Assembly (NCBI GenBank): GCA_003641785.1
Contig: QNAO01000002.1
Location: forward strand, 1-14,475
Direction of reading: 5' to 3'
DNA: 14,475 bases
Source: Thermotogae bacterium
Lineage (GTDB): Bacteria; Thermotogota; Thermotogae; Thermotogales; DSM-5069
The notes under the pieces were generated by a model that had not been told where the DNA came from, searched no databases, and saw nothing but the letters and a program-made list of their open reading frames with translations. The position numbers and the translations under genes are program-made. This document shows, one piece after another, positions 8,013 to 14,475 of the stretch; positions within the stretch are counted from its first letter, which is position 1, and the number at the start of each line of letters is the position of its first letter.

Positions 8013-10439
8013 TTATTTCACCAACTCGTAAGGATTCAAGATAAGTACGACAGAGCCATCTCCCATAATCGTCGCGCCGGAGAATATTCCCAATACTTTC
8101 AGATCTTCCGAGATATTCTTAACGAGATAGTCTCCTTCCTCAACGAATTCATCCACCACTATTGCGAAAACGCCGTCTTCACTGTGGATCACAGCCATTG
8201 GAACGAGACCAAACGAGAATCTATTTTCAGAAAGCTCAACATTTTTCTCCAACAATATTTCTTCAGTGAAGAGAATAGGCGTTATCTCTCCACGAATCTC
8301 GGCAAAAGCGACTTCACGATGCTTGTGAATCTTGTTCAGCGGCACCTTTAGTGTTTCCTGAACGGAATCAAGGGGAATGATGAATTTTTCAGAAGCGATT
8401 CTCACCATGAGGCCTTTTATCATGAGAAGAGAAAGTGGTATTCTCATAGCTATCTTCGTTCCGTGATCTATCTTCGTGCTAACGAAAACCTTCCCTCCAA
8501 CACTCTCTACAGATGCTTTCACAACGTCCATGCCAACACCGCGACCTGATATGTCAGAAACAACCTTCGCGGTGCTGAATCCCGGCTCAAAAATGAACTG
8601 CAGGGCTTCTTCATCAGAAAGCTCTATAGCTTCATCAGGAGGAACTAAACCCTGCTCAACAATCTTAGCCCTGACAGCCTGCGCATCGATGCCTTTCCCA
8701 TCATCTTCAATTTCGACAAATGCAAAACTGCCTTTGTAATAAGCCCTCAGAATCACGGTTCCCTCTTCAGGCTTTCCTTTCTGATTTCTTTCATTGGGAG
8801 GCTCTATTCCATGGTCGATGGCGTTTCGCACTAAGTGGGTTAATGGGTCCACCAGAACTTCGATGACAGATCTGTCGAGTTCCACTTCTTCTCCTTCTGT
8901 TACGAGAGAGACTTTCTTTCCCAGAGATTTCGCCAGGTCTCGCGTGGTGCGCTTGTAGCGATTGAATAGCTCACCTATGGGTGTCATTCTCATAGCCATC
9001 ACAACTGATTGAAAATCACGTGTCAAGCGTTCAAACTTCGCGGTCAGACCTCTCATTTCCAGTTTTAGGGACGGCGCTTCTTCCTCTACCTTGGCTGTCA
9101 AAAACTTTGTGGAATTCTTGAGCGTGAGCAGCTCGCCAACGAGGTTCATCATTCTATCGAGTTTATCCCTGTCAACTCGGACGCTCCGAGAAACCATCTG
9201 AACGGAACGCGAAGATTCCTTGACAACACCTGCCTGCGAAGCTTTTAGAGCAGCTATCTCTCTGCTCTTCAGCCACTCAACAAACTGAGCTTGGTACTTT
9301 TTGAGACTTTCTATATCAGAGCTTTCAGCGCTCTTGACAATTTGATCCACAAGCTGTAGTTTGTCCTCGTGTCCAATCATTTTCAAACCTATCTTCAGTG
9401 GATCGGTCACACGGTGTATCTGCGATTTGTCTTGAGACGGATCTTCTACCAGGAAATCGATGTATTCAAGAAGTTGAGTGGCAATGTTAACAAACGCCTC
9501 GAAAGAACCGAATATCTCATCTGTTATCTGTTGTGCACTCGCCTTTAAGGATGTTGATTCACCCAAAAGGCGGGAAACAAATCTCTCAATTTCCGACGCG
9601 TTTAAAGACTCACCTTTTGCCAAACAGGATCCGATGTTTCTCAGCACATCTATGCCATCAAAGGCAAGATCCGAATCGAATTCAGCGCCTTCCTTTGTCG
9701 CTCTTTGAAACAGATCTTCCAGATTGTGAGATATTTTCTCAATATAGCTGGCACAATTTGCGACTTCTTCACTCATCGGTAGGGAGAGTAGCAGTCTCGC
9801 GCCGCCCTTGATGCTGTGAAAAGCCCTCATCACGTCGTTGAGTAACGCCTGATCAGCTTTTGACTCGTGCTCAAGCAAAGAGCTCTCTGCTTTTGCAATA
9901 TTCTCTTCGAGCTCGGAAATGAAATCAGTCAAAGCTTCTTCCTGGAATCCTTCTGGTAACACCACTTCGGGGGTTGTCTTGTTGGCAGAAGAGGGCTGCT
10001 GTTTTTCTGATTCTGTCTGAAGCTTCTCAACTGATTTCACCAGATCATCTGTTCCAAGATTTTCCAGATCCACTCTTAGAAAGCCTTGAGAATATTTCTG
10101 CAAGGCTTCACTGATTTTTTCTAGCACCATTTTGGCAAAATCGGCTCCATCAAGCAAGAGATCTATCAGCTCTGAAGTTAGCTGCAGATGTCCTTCTTGG
10201 ACTTTTTTCAACGCTGACTCAAGAGCGTGAGCGACCCTCACGATAGGCTCAATGTTTCCAAATCCCGCCAAGCCCTTTAGCGAGTGAAATACTCTAAAAA
10301 CTTCATTGATAACCTCTTTACTTGTGGAAGTTTCAAGTGTTAAAACTTTATCTTCGAGTCCATTCAGAAGATCGGGAGCTTCTTCCAGAATTTCTTTGAT
10401 AATATCAACTTCTTCTTCGCTGAACTGCAACGTCAACAC
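8013..10439 (-). CDS. cheA: CheA sensor histidine kinase with tandem Hpt domains
   Basis: An 808-residue soluble CheA. The N-terminal half holds two Hpt (P1) domains with intact phospho-histidines: H52 in FHSLKG and H208 in FHSIKG. A further helical region (about 300-395) lacks an HSLKG-type motif and could be a degenerate third Hpt. No clear P2 (CheY-docking) domain is seen. The P3 dimerisation helices start near 422 (DKLDRMMNLVGELLTLKNS). The P4 kinase domain has an N box (HLVRNAIDHG, 535-544), G1 (DDGKGI, 579-584), F box (IFEPGFS, 616-622) and G2 (GRGVGMD, 632-638). P5, the CheW-like regulatory domain, fills about 670-808. The frame opens with GTG at 10439, overlapping the cheY end by 7 bp. 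However, a GGGAG at 10443-10439 is ideally spaced for the in-frame TTG at 10430, so the real protein may be three residues shorter. Confidence 0.95.
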   Translation of the reverse strand: MLTLQFSEEEVDIIKEILEEAPDLLNGLEDKVLTLETSTSKEVINEVFRVFHSLKGLAGFGNIEPIVRVAHALESALKKVQEGHLQLTSELIDLLLDGADFAKMVLEKISEALQKYSQGFLRVDLENLGTDDLVKSVEKLQTESEKQQPSSANKTTPEVVLPEGFQEEALTDFISELEENIAKAESSLLEHESKADQALLNDVMRAFHSIKGGARLLLSLPMSEEVANCASYIEKISHNLEDLFQRATKEGAEFDSDLAFDGIDVLRNIGSCLAKGESLNASEIERFVSRLLGESTSLKASAQQITDEIFGSFEAFVNIATQLLEYIDFLVEDPSQDKSQIHRVTDPLKIGLKMIGHEDKLQLVDQIVKSAESSDIESLKKYQAQFVEWLKSREIAALKASQAGVVKESSRSVQMVSRSVRVDRDKLDRMMNLVGELLTLKNSTKFLTAKVEEEAPSLKLEMRGLTAKFERLTRDFQSVVMAMRMTPIGELFNRYKRTTRDLAKSLGKKVSLVTEGEEVELDRSVIEVLVDPLTHLVRNAIDHGIEPPNERNQKGKPEEGTVILRAYYKGSFAFVEIEDDGKGIDAQAVRAKIVEQGLVPPDEAIELSDEEALQFIFEPGFSTAKVVSDISGRGVGMDVVKASVESVGGKVFVSTKIDHGTKIAMRIPLSLLMIKGLMVRIASEKFIIPLDSVQETLKVPLNKIHKHREVAFAEIRGEITPILFTEEILLEKNVELSENRFSFGLVPMAVIHSEDGVFAIVVDEFVEEGDYLVKNISEDLKVLGIFSGATIMGDGSVVLILNPYELVK

Positions 10440-10807
10440 TCCCTTCCGATAGCCATTCGAACGCTTTCAATGAGAACTGAAGGTTTGACAGGCTTGACAA
10501 GATAGAAATTAGCGCCCGCTTTGAATCCCTCCTTCTTGTCGTTGGCAGCATCGAGTGTCGTCGCGATGATAATGGGGAGAGTTGAGAAGGTTTGTTCTGA
10601 TCTGATCTTTCGTATCATGGTGAATCCATCCATGTTTGGCATGTTTACATCGGTGATCACGCAATCTATATCGTTCTCTCTGTAGATTTTTTCAAGCGCG
10701 TCTGCGCCGTCGATAGCGTCGATCACCTGAAAATTTGCCGCGCGCAATATATAAGCGTGAAAATTTCTTGTCATCTGCGAATCGTCAACGATCAGAATCT
10801 TAGCCAT
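10433..10807 (-). CDS. cheY: CheY-type single-domain response regulator (cheA-linked copy)
   Basis: A 124-residue stand-alone receiver. Key residues are intact: D8-D9, phospho-acceptor D53 (ITDVNMP), T83/T84 (IATTLD) and K105 (LVKP). The sequence is nearest in feel to the PilH/CheY group of two-step receivers. It lies directly upstream of cheA and overlaps it by 7 bp, so it is presumably phosphorylated by that kinase. It differs throughout from the second receiver of this operon (499-867). With two CheA Hpt sites and two CheYs, a branched phosphate flow is possible. The ATG follows the cheR stop by 4 bp, with a GGGTGA ribosome site 4 bases upstream. Its downstream target is not visible. Confidence 0.92.
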   Translation of the reverse strand: MAKILIVDDSQMTRNFHAYILRAANFQVIDAIDGADALEKIYRENDIDCVITDVNMPNMDGFTMIRKIRSEQTFSTLPIIIATTLDAANDKKEGFKAGANFYLVKPVKPSVLIESVRMAIGREC

Positions 10808-10811
10808 CTCT

Positions 10812-11645
10812 TCACCCTTCCTCAGTTAAAGGCTTTTGATAAACAAGCCCGCCTCCCATTCGCTTCAGCTTGAACGCCGTTGTGATCCTGCTCAGCGATT
10901 CTGAATGGCCGAGAAAAATGTATCCTCCGGGTTTCATCATCGTGTAAAAGCCCTCAATTACCTTGCGCCTTGAATCATCTGAAAAGTAAATCAGCACGTT
11001 TCTGCAGAACACAAAGTCAAAATCGTGGCCAAGAGAGGTTAGTTGGGTCTGGTCGAAAAGATTCACTTTTGAAAAGTTAACGTAACGTCTCACAAAGTCT
11101 TTCACAGCGTATCCCTCTGGAGTGGCTTCAAAATATTTTTCCAAGTAGGTATGTGGAACATCACGCACGGACCTTTCATCGTAGATCCCGCGAAGAGCGG
11201 TCGAAAGCGCCCTGTCATCTATATCTATGGCTTCTACAAAAAAATTGCATTGGGGAGTCAACATCTCTTGGCATATTATCGAAAGCGTGTAAGGCTCTTC
11301 TCCAGTTGAACAGCCTGCCGAGAGAATTCGAACCGATGATTTTTTAGCGCGCTCGACCACTTCGGGTAAACAGTACTCGGCGAAGATCTGGAGCTGGGGA
11401 AATTCTCTGAAAAAGTACGTCTCATTCACTGTAGTCGCAATGACAAGATTGTTGAATTCTTTTCCCCCATGATCAGAAAACTTCAGAAATCTAATGTATT
11501 CAGAAGCGGACGAAAATCGCAGGGCGTTAATGCGATCTTGTATTCTCTTTTTGAGCAAATAGACTTTTTGATCTGAAACGAAGATCCCCGTCTTTGCGTA
11601 AATCATATCTCGCACCGTTTTGAATTCGTGAAATCCAAAATCCAA
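10812..11645 (-). CDS. cheR: CheR chemoreceptor glutamate methyltransferase
   Basis: A 277-residue CheR, normal length for the family, with an N-terminal helical domain and an S-adenosylmethionine-dependent methyltransferase domain. Visible motifs are TTVNETYFFRE (71-81), SAM motif I SAGCSTGEEPYT (109-120), AIDIDDRAL (139-147), CRNVLIYF (214-221) and GHSESL (246-251). It transfers methyl groups to receptor glutamates, opposing CheB. The start is a TTG, supported by GGGGAG 6 bases upstream, 3 bp after the HEAT gene TAA. There is no TPR extension of the kind seen in some Tfp-class CheR proteins. The encoded receptor has no C-terminal tethering pentapeptide, so methylation is presumably untethered. 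Confidence 0.95.
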   Translation of the reverse strand: MDFGFHEFKTVRDMIYAKTGIFVSDQKVYLLKKRIQDRINALRFSSASEYIRFLKFSDHGGKEFNNLVIATTVNETYFFREFPQLQIFAEYCLPEVVERAKKSSVRILSAGCSTGEEPYTLSIICQEMLTPQCNFFVEAIDIDDRALSTALRGIYDERSVRDVPHTYLEKYFEATPEGYAVKDFVRRYVNFSKVNLFDQTQLTSLGHDFDFVFCRNVLIYFSDDSRRKVIEGFYTMMKPGGYIFLGHSESLSRITTAFKLKRMGGGLVYQKPLTEEG

Positions 11646-11648
11646 GAT

Positions 11649-12716
11649 TTACTCCCCTTTCAACTGCTCCAAAGTGAAGATGGCTGCCAGACGTAGATCT
11701 TCATCTTTCTCTTTTTCAAGTAACGCCTGAAGATCGGCTTCGAAATCTGTCATTTTCAGCGTGCCGATGACTTCAATGGCGCCAAGTCGAATCATGGGAT
11801 CATCGCTTTGAAGATAGGTTTTCACCTCATCTGAAAGGTTTTCAACCCCAAGTCGCCCTATGAGGCTAACTATTTCATACTTGTTGGCAGAGGGAATGTT
11901 TTTTGAAATTGCTTGTGTGAGGAAAGTGTGTATTTGTTTCTTTTCGTGTTCTTTCAAAGACGATTTGTTTCGATTTATGAAAAGCGCCATCGAATCTATG
12001 ATCTCTTTGTAAGCGATGTTGAGTTTTGCCTCTGCGATTTCCAACAGTACTCCAAGGTGCTGTGGCTGAGAAAATTTTGCCAGAAGGCGCAAGTAAGGCA
12101 TCAGCATGAAATCTTCCATAGACAGTGGTGAGGAAAATCTCTTTTCAACCTCATGCAAACACTGTGGATCTCCAATTTTGGCAAGCGCTTCAAGGCAGGA
12201 ACAGATTAAGAATTGATCCTCTGCGTGTGACAAAATCTGAAGTATCTTTTCGGCGTAGCCGTGTCCACCCAAATCACCTATGTATTCCACCGCCGCTATG
12301 ACGTTGTTCACATCTTCATCGTCGAGAGCTATAGATATAAAATCAACAGTTGAAGGATCCCCAACCTCATAAAGCGCATCAATAGCCAGTTTTCGAACGT
12401 TTTTGTCCTTATCTTTTAAGGATTCAACTAATGCCTCCTTCGACCAATCCCACTGTCTTGCGAGTATCGAAGCGGCGGAATTCCTGACAAACGCGTCTTG
12501 TGCGTGCAACAGGGCTGCGATCTTCTCTGGCAGATCGGGATCTTTCAAACGCTTGAGAACGCCAACCACCATTTCGCGAACTATTTCACGTCTGTCTTCA
12601 ACAAGCAATGCAATGAGCTCTTCGATTTTCGTTGTATCGTTAACAGCTGATATTTGGTTGAGTTCTTTAAGGAGTTGCTTGGTGTTCATCTGACGCAAAC
12701 TTCCGCTGTGTTGCAC
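11649..12716 (-). CDS. HEAT-repeat protein, first gene of the chemosensory operon
   Basis: A 355-residue all-helical protein made largely of HEAT (PBS-lyase-like) repeats of about 30-35 residues. Clear units include DAFVRNSAASILARQ (74-88), NVRKLAIDALYEVGDPS (106-122), FLICSCLEALAKIGDPQ (169-185) and PMIRLGAIEVIGTLK near the C-terminus. There is no signal peptide, membrane segment or catalytic motif. HEAT solenoids serve as protein-binding scaffolds, so a role in assembling or docking the array is likely but inferred. The GTG at 12716 has an AGGGGGT ribosome site about 6 bases upstream. An ATG at 12689, nine codons in, has only a weak GGAAG and is less favoured. As promoter-proximal gene it is co-expressed with all the che genes. 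It overlaps nothing upstream; the long intergenic region follows. Confidence 0.85.
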   Translation of the reverse strand: MQHSGSLRQMNTKQLLKELNQISAVNDTTKIEELIALLVEDRREIVREMVVGVLKRLKDPDLPEKIAALLHAQDAFVRNSAASILARQWDWSKEALVESLKDKDKNVRKLAIDALYEVGDPSTVDFISIALDDEDVNNVIAAVEYIGDLGGHGYAEKILQILSHAEDQFLICSCLEALAKIGDPQCLHEVEKRFSSPLSMEDFMLMPYLRLLAKFSQPQHLGVLLEIAEAKLNIAYKEIIDSMALFINRNKSSLKEHEKKQIHTFLTQAISKNIPSANKYEIVSLIGRLGVENLSDEVKTYLQSDDPMIRLGAIEVIGTLKMTDFEADLQALLEKEKDEDLRLAAIFTLEQLKGE

Positions 12717-12802
12717 GCCACTACCCCCTGTATCGAAAATAAAGTATGTTTACAGAACATGGCTCGAGAATTCTTTCACAACGAAAGTTGCATTTAAAAC
12801 TC

Positions 12803-12818
12803 ATTAATCAAGATTAAT
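12803..12818. repeat. 16-bp dyad, copy 1 (putative operator)
   Basis: ATTAATCAAGATTAAT, a perfect 7-bp inverted repeat (ATTAATC/GATTAAT) around a 2-base AA centre. It lies about 85 bases upstream of the GTG of the HEAT gene, between the weak minus-strand promoter candidate and the operon. The size and symmetry suit a dimeric repressor, but the regulator is unknown. Confidence 0.7.
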
Positions 12819-12846
12819 TGAATAAGTTCGTCGATCATTAGAAAAG

Positions 12847-12875
12847 TGTATAATATAGCATTGATCTGAAGTGAA
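12847..12875 (-). promoter_or_regulatory. Possible sigma70-like promoter of the chemosensory operon
   Basis: On the minus strand TTCACT (12875-12870), a 17-base spacer and TATACA (12852-12847) give a weak promoter-like pair about 130 bases before the first operon gene. Each box matches consensus at four of six positions. The -35 box lies at the start of the 20-bp tandem repeats, so regulation through those repeats is possible. The same AT-rich spot reads TATAAT on the plus strand (12849-12854), which lowers certainty about direction. Confidence 0.3.
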
Positions 12876-12930
12876 CTTACTTGTCAGGGAGTAAACTTAC
12901 TTGTCAAAGAGTAAACTTACTTGTCAAAGG
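12871..12930. repeat. Three tandem 20-bp direct repeats
   Basis: Three contiguous 20-base units at 12871-12890, 12891-12910 and 12911-12930. The consensus is GTAAACTTACTTGTCAAAGA; the first unit differs at three positions (G for A at 3, GG for AA at 17-18) and the last only at its final base. There is no spacer. Each unit holds a small dyad, GTAA-AC-TTAC, followed by TTGTCA. A 20-bp period is close to two helical turns, so three bound proteins would sit on nearly one face of the DNA. They look like regulator sites or iteron-like elements, not CRISPR. Confidence 0.9.
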
Positions 12931-12994
12931 ATGTTATAAAGTTTTTCCGTTTATAGGACGATAAATCAATTAGTGATGTGATTTAGATATTTTC

Positions 12995-13010
12995 ATTAAT
13001 CTTGATTAAT
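12995..13010. repeat. 16-bp dyad, copy 2 (putative operator)
   Basis: ATTAATCTTGATTAAT, the exact reverse complement of copies 1 and 3; only the central two bases (TT against AA) show its orientation. It starts 192 bases after copy 1. No good promoter overlaps it. Confidence 0.7.
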
Positions 13011-13089
13011 TAAATATACTTTACTTAGAAAGTGCACTGAATGATTATCTTTGCTGTTATAGTAAGGATAATTCAAGAGGATGCGAAAC

Positions 13090-13119
13090 TTGACTTTAAT
13101 AAAAGGGATATGTTATAAT
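13090..13119 (+). promoter_or_regulatory. Strong sigma70-like promoter without an evident gene
   Basis: TTGACT (13090-13095), an 18-base spacer and a perfect TATAAT (13114-13119) on the plus strand. It is one of the best promoters in the region, yet no convincing frame follows for over 300 bases. It could drive a small RNA or a long leader that reaches the receptor remnant. Confidence 0.5.
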
Positions 13120-13132
13120 TTTCGCAAATAAA

Positions 13133-13162
13133 TTGCATTACTAAACAAATGGGTTGTATAAT
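13133..13162 (+). promoter_or_regulatory. Possible plus-strand promoter overlapped by dyad copy 3
   Basis: TTGCAT (13133-13138), an 18-base spacer and TATAAT (13157-13162). The last two bases of the -10 box are the first two bases of dyad copy 3, the layout expected for a repressor operator. The -35 box is only moderate. Confidence 0.35.
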
Positions 13163-13176
13163 TAATCAAGATTAAT
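13161..13176. repeat. 16-bp dyad, copy 3 (putative operator)
   Basis: ATTAATCAAGATTAAT, identical to copy 1, starting 166 bases after copy 2. It overlaps a plus-strand -10 box and lies about 40 bases downstream of the strong promoter at 13090-13119, so a bound protein could block both. Confidence 0.7.
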
Positions 13177-13202
13177 ACCTCCTATTTACATGCACATTTT
13201 AC

Positions 13203-13239
13203 TTGGATACGCCTTGTTTTTTTTACCCGTCCTATCCAA
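13203..13239. repeat. Inverted repeat around a T-run
   Basis: TTGGATA (13203-13209) and TATCCAA (13233-13239) are perfect 7-bp arms flanking a 23-base loop that holds a run of eight or more T. The stem is short and the loop long, so a terminator is doubtful; a binding site or a weak RNA hairpin is possible. Confidence 0.35.
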
Positions 13240-13347
13240 AACTTATTTTAATAAATTCTAATAACTTATGATTAACATGCTTGCGATTGTTATTAAATTT
13301 GTTGGATCATTATTACAAGATTAAAACTACATTGATAGATTATCTTT

Positions 13348-13377
13348 TTGACTCACAAAACGCTTATAACATATAAT
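13348..13377 (+). promoter_or_regulatory. Sigma70-like promoter of the receptor remnant
   Basis: TTGACT (13348-13353), an 18-base spacer and TATAAT (13372-13377), ending 63 bases before the ATG at 13441. A purine-rich AAAGGAGAGA ribosome site lies a few bases before that ATG. Start signals thus look intact although the gene is broken. Confidence 0.6.
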
Positions 13378-13440
13378 ATACGCGGCTTGAAGCGAAGTGT
13401 TATTTTCAATAATCATCAAAAAAGGAAAGGAGAGATATAC

Positions 13441-13838
13441 ATGAGCTTGAAGGTGAAATTTCTTCTGCTCTCACTGCTTCCTTTGTTGGCTTTGAGAATC
13501 ATTGCCTTGATCACGGGCAGCAGTTCTTTGAATTCAAACAAGAAGGTGATAGACGGACGCATTTGATACCTACATCACTGCGGTTGACGCCCTGGATAAG
13601 CTTGGTGAACTTGAGATATCGGTCGCTCTTTTAACTGAAGGATCAGGAAGCATAGAAAACGTCGAGACACTTTACAATGAGCTGAAACAGATCTCCGACA
13701 TGATCCCGTTTCTCAAACAGAATATGGATGTACTTTCAAGCAATATCCAGGCTATCAAATCAGGCGATGTTTCAGCACTGTCGATGATAAGATGATAAAA
13801 GGACTCACAGATAATTTAGCATTCATTGAAAGTAATCA
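13441..13838 (+). pseudogene. Decayed membrane chemoreceptor (MCP) N-terminal remnant
   Basis: An intact ATG with a good ribosome site opens a frame that codes for 41 residues: a short basic N-terminus, a hydrophobic membrane segment (FLLLSLLPLLALRIIALI) and the polar start of an extracytoplasmic region, then TGA at 13564-13566. The same protein plainly continues in frame 2 from 13562 (FDTYITAVDALDKLGELE, helical) to TGA at 13793-13795. It then returns to frame 1 from about 13777 (TVDDKMIKGLTDNLAFIESN) to about 13838, where it meets the end of the convergent exporter gene. Two compensating frame changes plus loss of everything after the helical sensor region, including the whole MCP signalling domain, mark a pseudogene. 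Assignment as an MCP rests on the N-terminal layout, not on a signalling tip, so another helical single-pass sensor is possible. The 41-residue membrane peptide might still be made. Confidence 0.65.
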
Positions 13839-13839
13839 A

Positions 13840-14475
13840 CTACGATCGCTTTTTCAGTACCTTTTTCATTATAAGCGGCTCGGAAAATATAGTGAAACAA
13901 ACTCCAAATCCAATTCCAAGCGCAATCAGAAGCGATACGTTTCTGAACAATGCCAGTTTTGAGAGAGATAACACGAGGAAGCCAGCTATCAAGCCGAGCG
14001 CGTTCGTGATAAGAGGCATGCCGATATTTTCTATGGTTTTGGAGACATCGTTTGTGCTTCTCATATCATGAGCAAGGTGAATTGAGTAGTCAACGATAAG
14101 TCCCACAAGAATGCTCGCCACAATCGATGTTGCTATATCAAGCCGCAGATTCAGCAGGGCAATGAAATCGAAGTTGAGCACCACTGTTAAAGCGATGGGC
14201 ACAGTTATCACGATCGAGAGCGTGAATTTTCTAAACGCGAGGAAAATCGCCAAAAAGATGAAAATCATGGACGCAAAGAGGCTTCGCAACTGGCTTTTCA
14301 GAATCTGTGAGTTGATTTGATCCACAACAAATGACGCGCTCGCCAGGGTGAATCGGTACTGACTGTATCTTTTCAAAACCTTCTCTAAATCTTTTTTCAG
14401 ATCTCCAGCGTGGGTGTACGCTTCGTGTGTTATGTTTACAACGATTCTTATCGTCTTGGCATCGGCGACGAAGTA
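13840..14475 (-). CDS. RND/MMPL-superfamily exporter, C-terminal part (partial at window edge)
   Basis: The frame stays open to the right edge and gives the last 211 residues of a larger membrane protein; the true start lies outside the window. The first 60 or so residues are a soluble extracytoplasmic segment. They are followed by five membrane helices, among them FASMIFIFLAIFLAF, FTLSIVITVPIALTVVL, IATSIVASILVGLIVDYS, LITNALGLIAGFLVL and LLIALGIGFGVCFTIF. The VGLIVDYSIHLAHDMR segment is typical of the MMPL/RND group of proton-driven exporters and sterol-sensing-like domains. One soluble domain followed by five helices is the normal end of an RND half. It ends in TAG at 13840, tail to tail with the receptor remnant and with no clear terminator between. 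Substrate is unknown. There is no sign of a link to the chemosensory operon. Confidence 0.85.
   Translation of the reverse strand, partial: YFVADAKTIRIVVNITHEAYTHAGDLKKDLEKVLKRYSQYRFTLASASFVVDQINSQILKSQLRSLFASMIFIFLAIFLAFRKFTLSIVITVPIALTVVLNFDFIALLNLRLDIATSIVASILVGLIVDYSIHLAHDMRSTNDVSKTIENIGMPLITNALGLIAGFLVLSLSKLALFRNVSLLIALGIGFGVCFTIFSEPLIMKKVLKKRS

Larger units (their letters stand above)
12717..13440. other. AT-rich divergent intergenic region with repeats and promoters
   Basis: This 724-base stretch holds no convincing gene. It separates the leftward chemosensory operon from the rightward receptor remnant, and is visibly richer in A+T than the flanking genes. It contains three tandem 20-bp repeats, three copies of a 16-bp dyad, several sigma70-like promoters on the plus strand, one weak candidate on the minus strand, and a 7-bp inverted repeat around a T-run. 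No tRNA, rRNA or known riboswitch consensus is visible. The longest local frames, such as a 16-codon frame at 13081, look like chance. Confidence 0.75.

Noticed and set aside
12871..12930. CRISPR array
   Set aside because: Units are contiguous with no unique spacers and no cas genes are nearby.
13081..13131. Sixteen-codon frame with AAGAGG just before ATG
   Set aside because: Too short, too close a ribosome site, and it overlaps a better-supported promoter.
13255..13305. Loose inverted repeat AATTCTAATAAC / GTTATTAAATT
   Set aside because: Needs a bulge, is almost all A+T with a long loop; not a credible terminator or hairpin.
13043..13347. Ten-base repeat GATTATCTTT at 13043 and 13338
   Set aside because: Short, unsymmetric and in AT-rich DNA; chance is likely.
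14374..14376. TTG as start of the exporter fragment
   Set aside because: The frame continues upstream to the window edge with typical RND extracytoplasmic sequence, so this is an internal leucine codon.

Overview
The window holds a compact, leftward-transcribed (minus strand) chemosensory operon of twelve genes (about 12716 down to 8), an AT-rich, repeat-bearing intergenic region (12717-13440), a decayed rightward chemoreceptor remnant (13441 to about 13838), and the C-terminal part of a leftward RND/MMPL-type exporter that runs off the right edge. The CheX family, strong GGAGGTGA-type ribosome binding sites, frequent GTG/TTG starts, K/E/R-rich proteins and very tight gene packing suggest a Thermotogota-like bacterium. 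That assignment is inference, not proof.

In transcription order the operon encodes: a HEAT-repeat protein; CheR methyltransferase; a CheY-type receiver; CheA with two intact Hpt (P1) domains; a ParA-type ATPase without DNA-binding domain; a small TPR protein; a lidless Hsp70; a soluble chemoreceptor with two complete signalling tips; a protein of three CheW domains; CheB methylesterase; a second CheY receiver; and a CheX-type CheY-P phosphatase. Neighbours overlap by a few bases or are separated by 0-17 bases, so they are almost certainly one transcript with translational coupling.

Together these genes could build a self-contained cytoplasmic chemosensory array. The double-tipped receptor would be the lattice element, and the three-domain CheW and CheA would form the baseplate. 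CheR and CheB would set adaptation, two receivers and CheX would carry and end the phosphoryl signal, and ParA would position or segregate the array. The unusual part is the accessory set: a lidless Hsp70, a TPR protein and a HEAT protein, encoded among the core genes and plausibly acting in input sensing, assembly or scaffolding. No flagellar, pilus, CheC or CheD gene is in view, so the output is unknown.

The intergenic region carries three tandem 20-bp repeats, three copies of a 16-bp dyad that looks like an operator, and several sigma70-like promoters. One good promoter and ribosome binding site still precede the receptor remnant, which has two frame changes and has lost its signalling domain.
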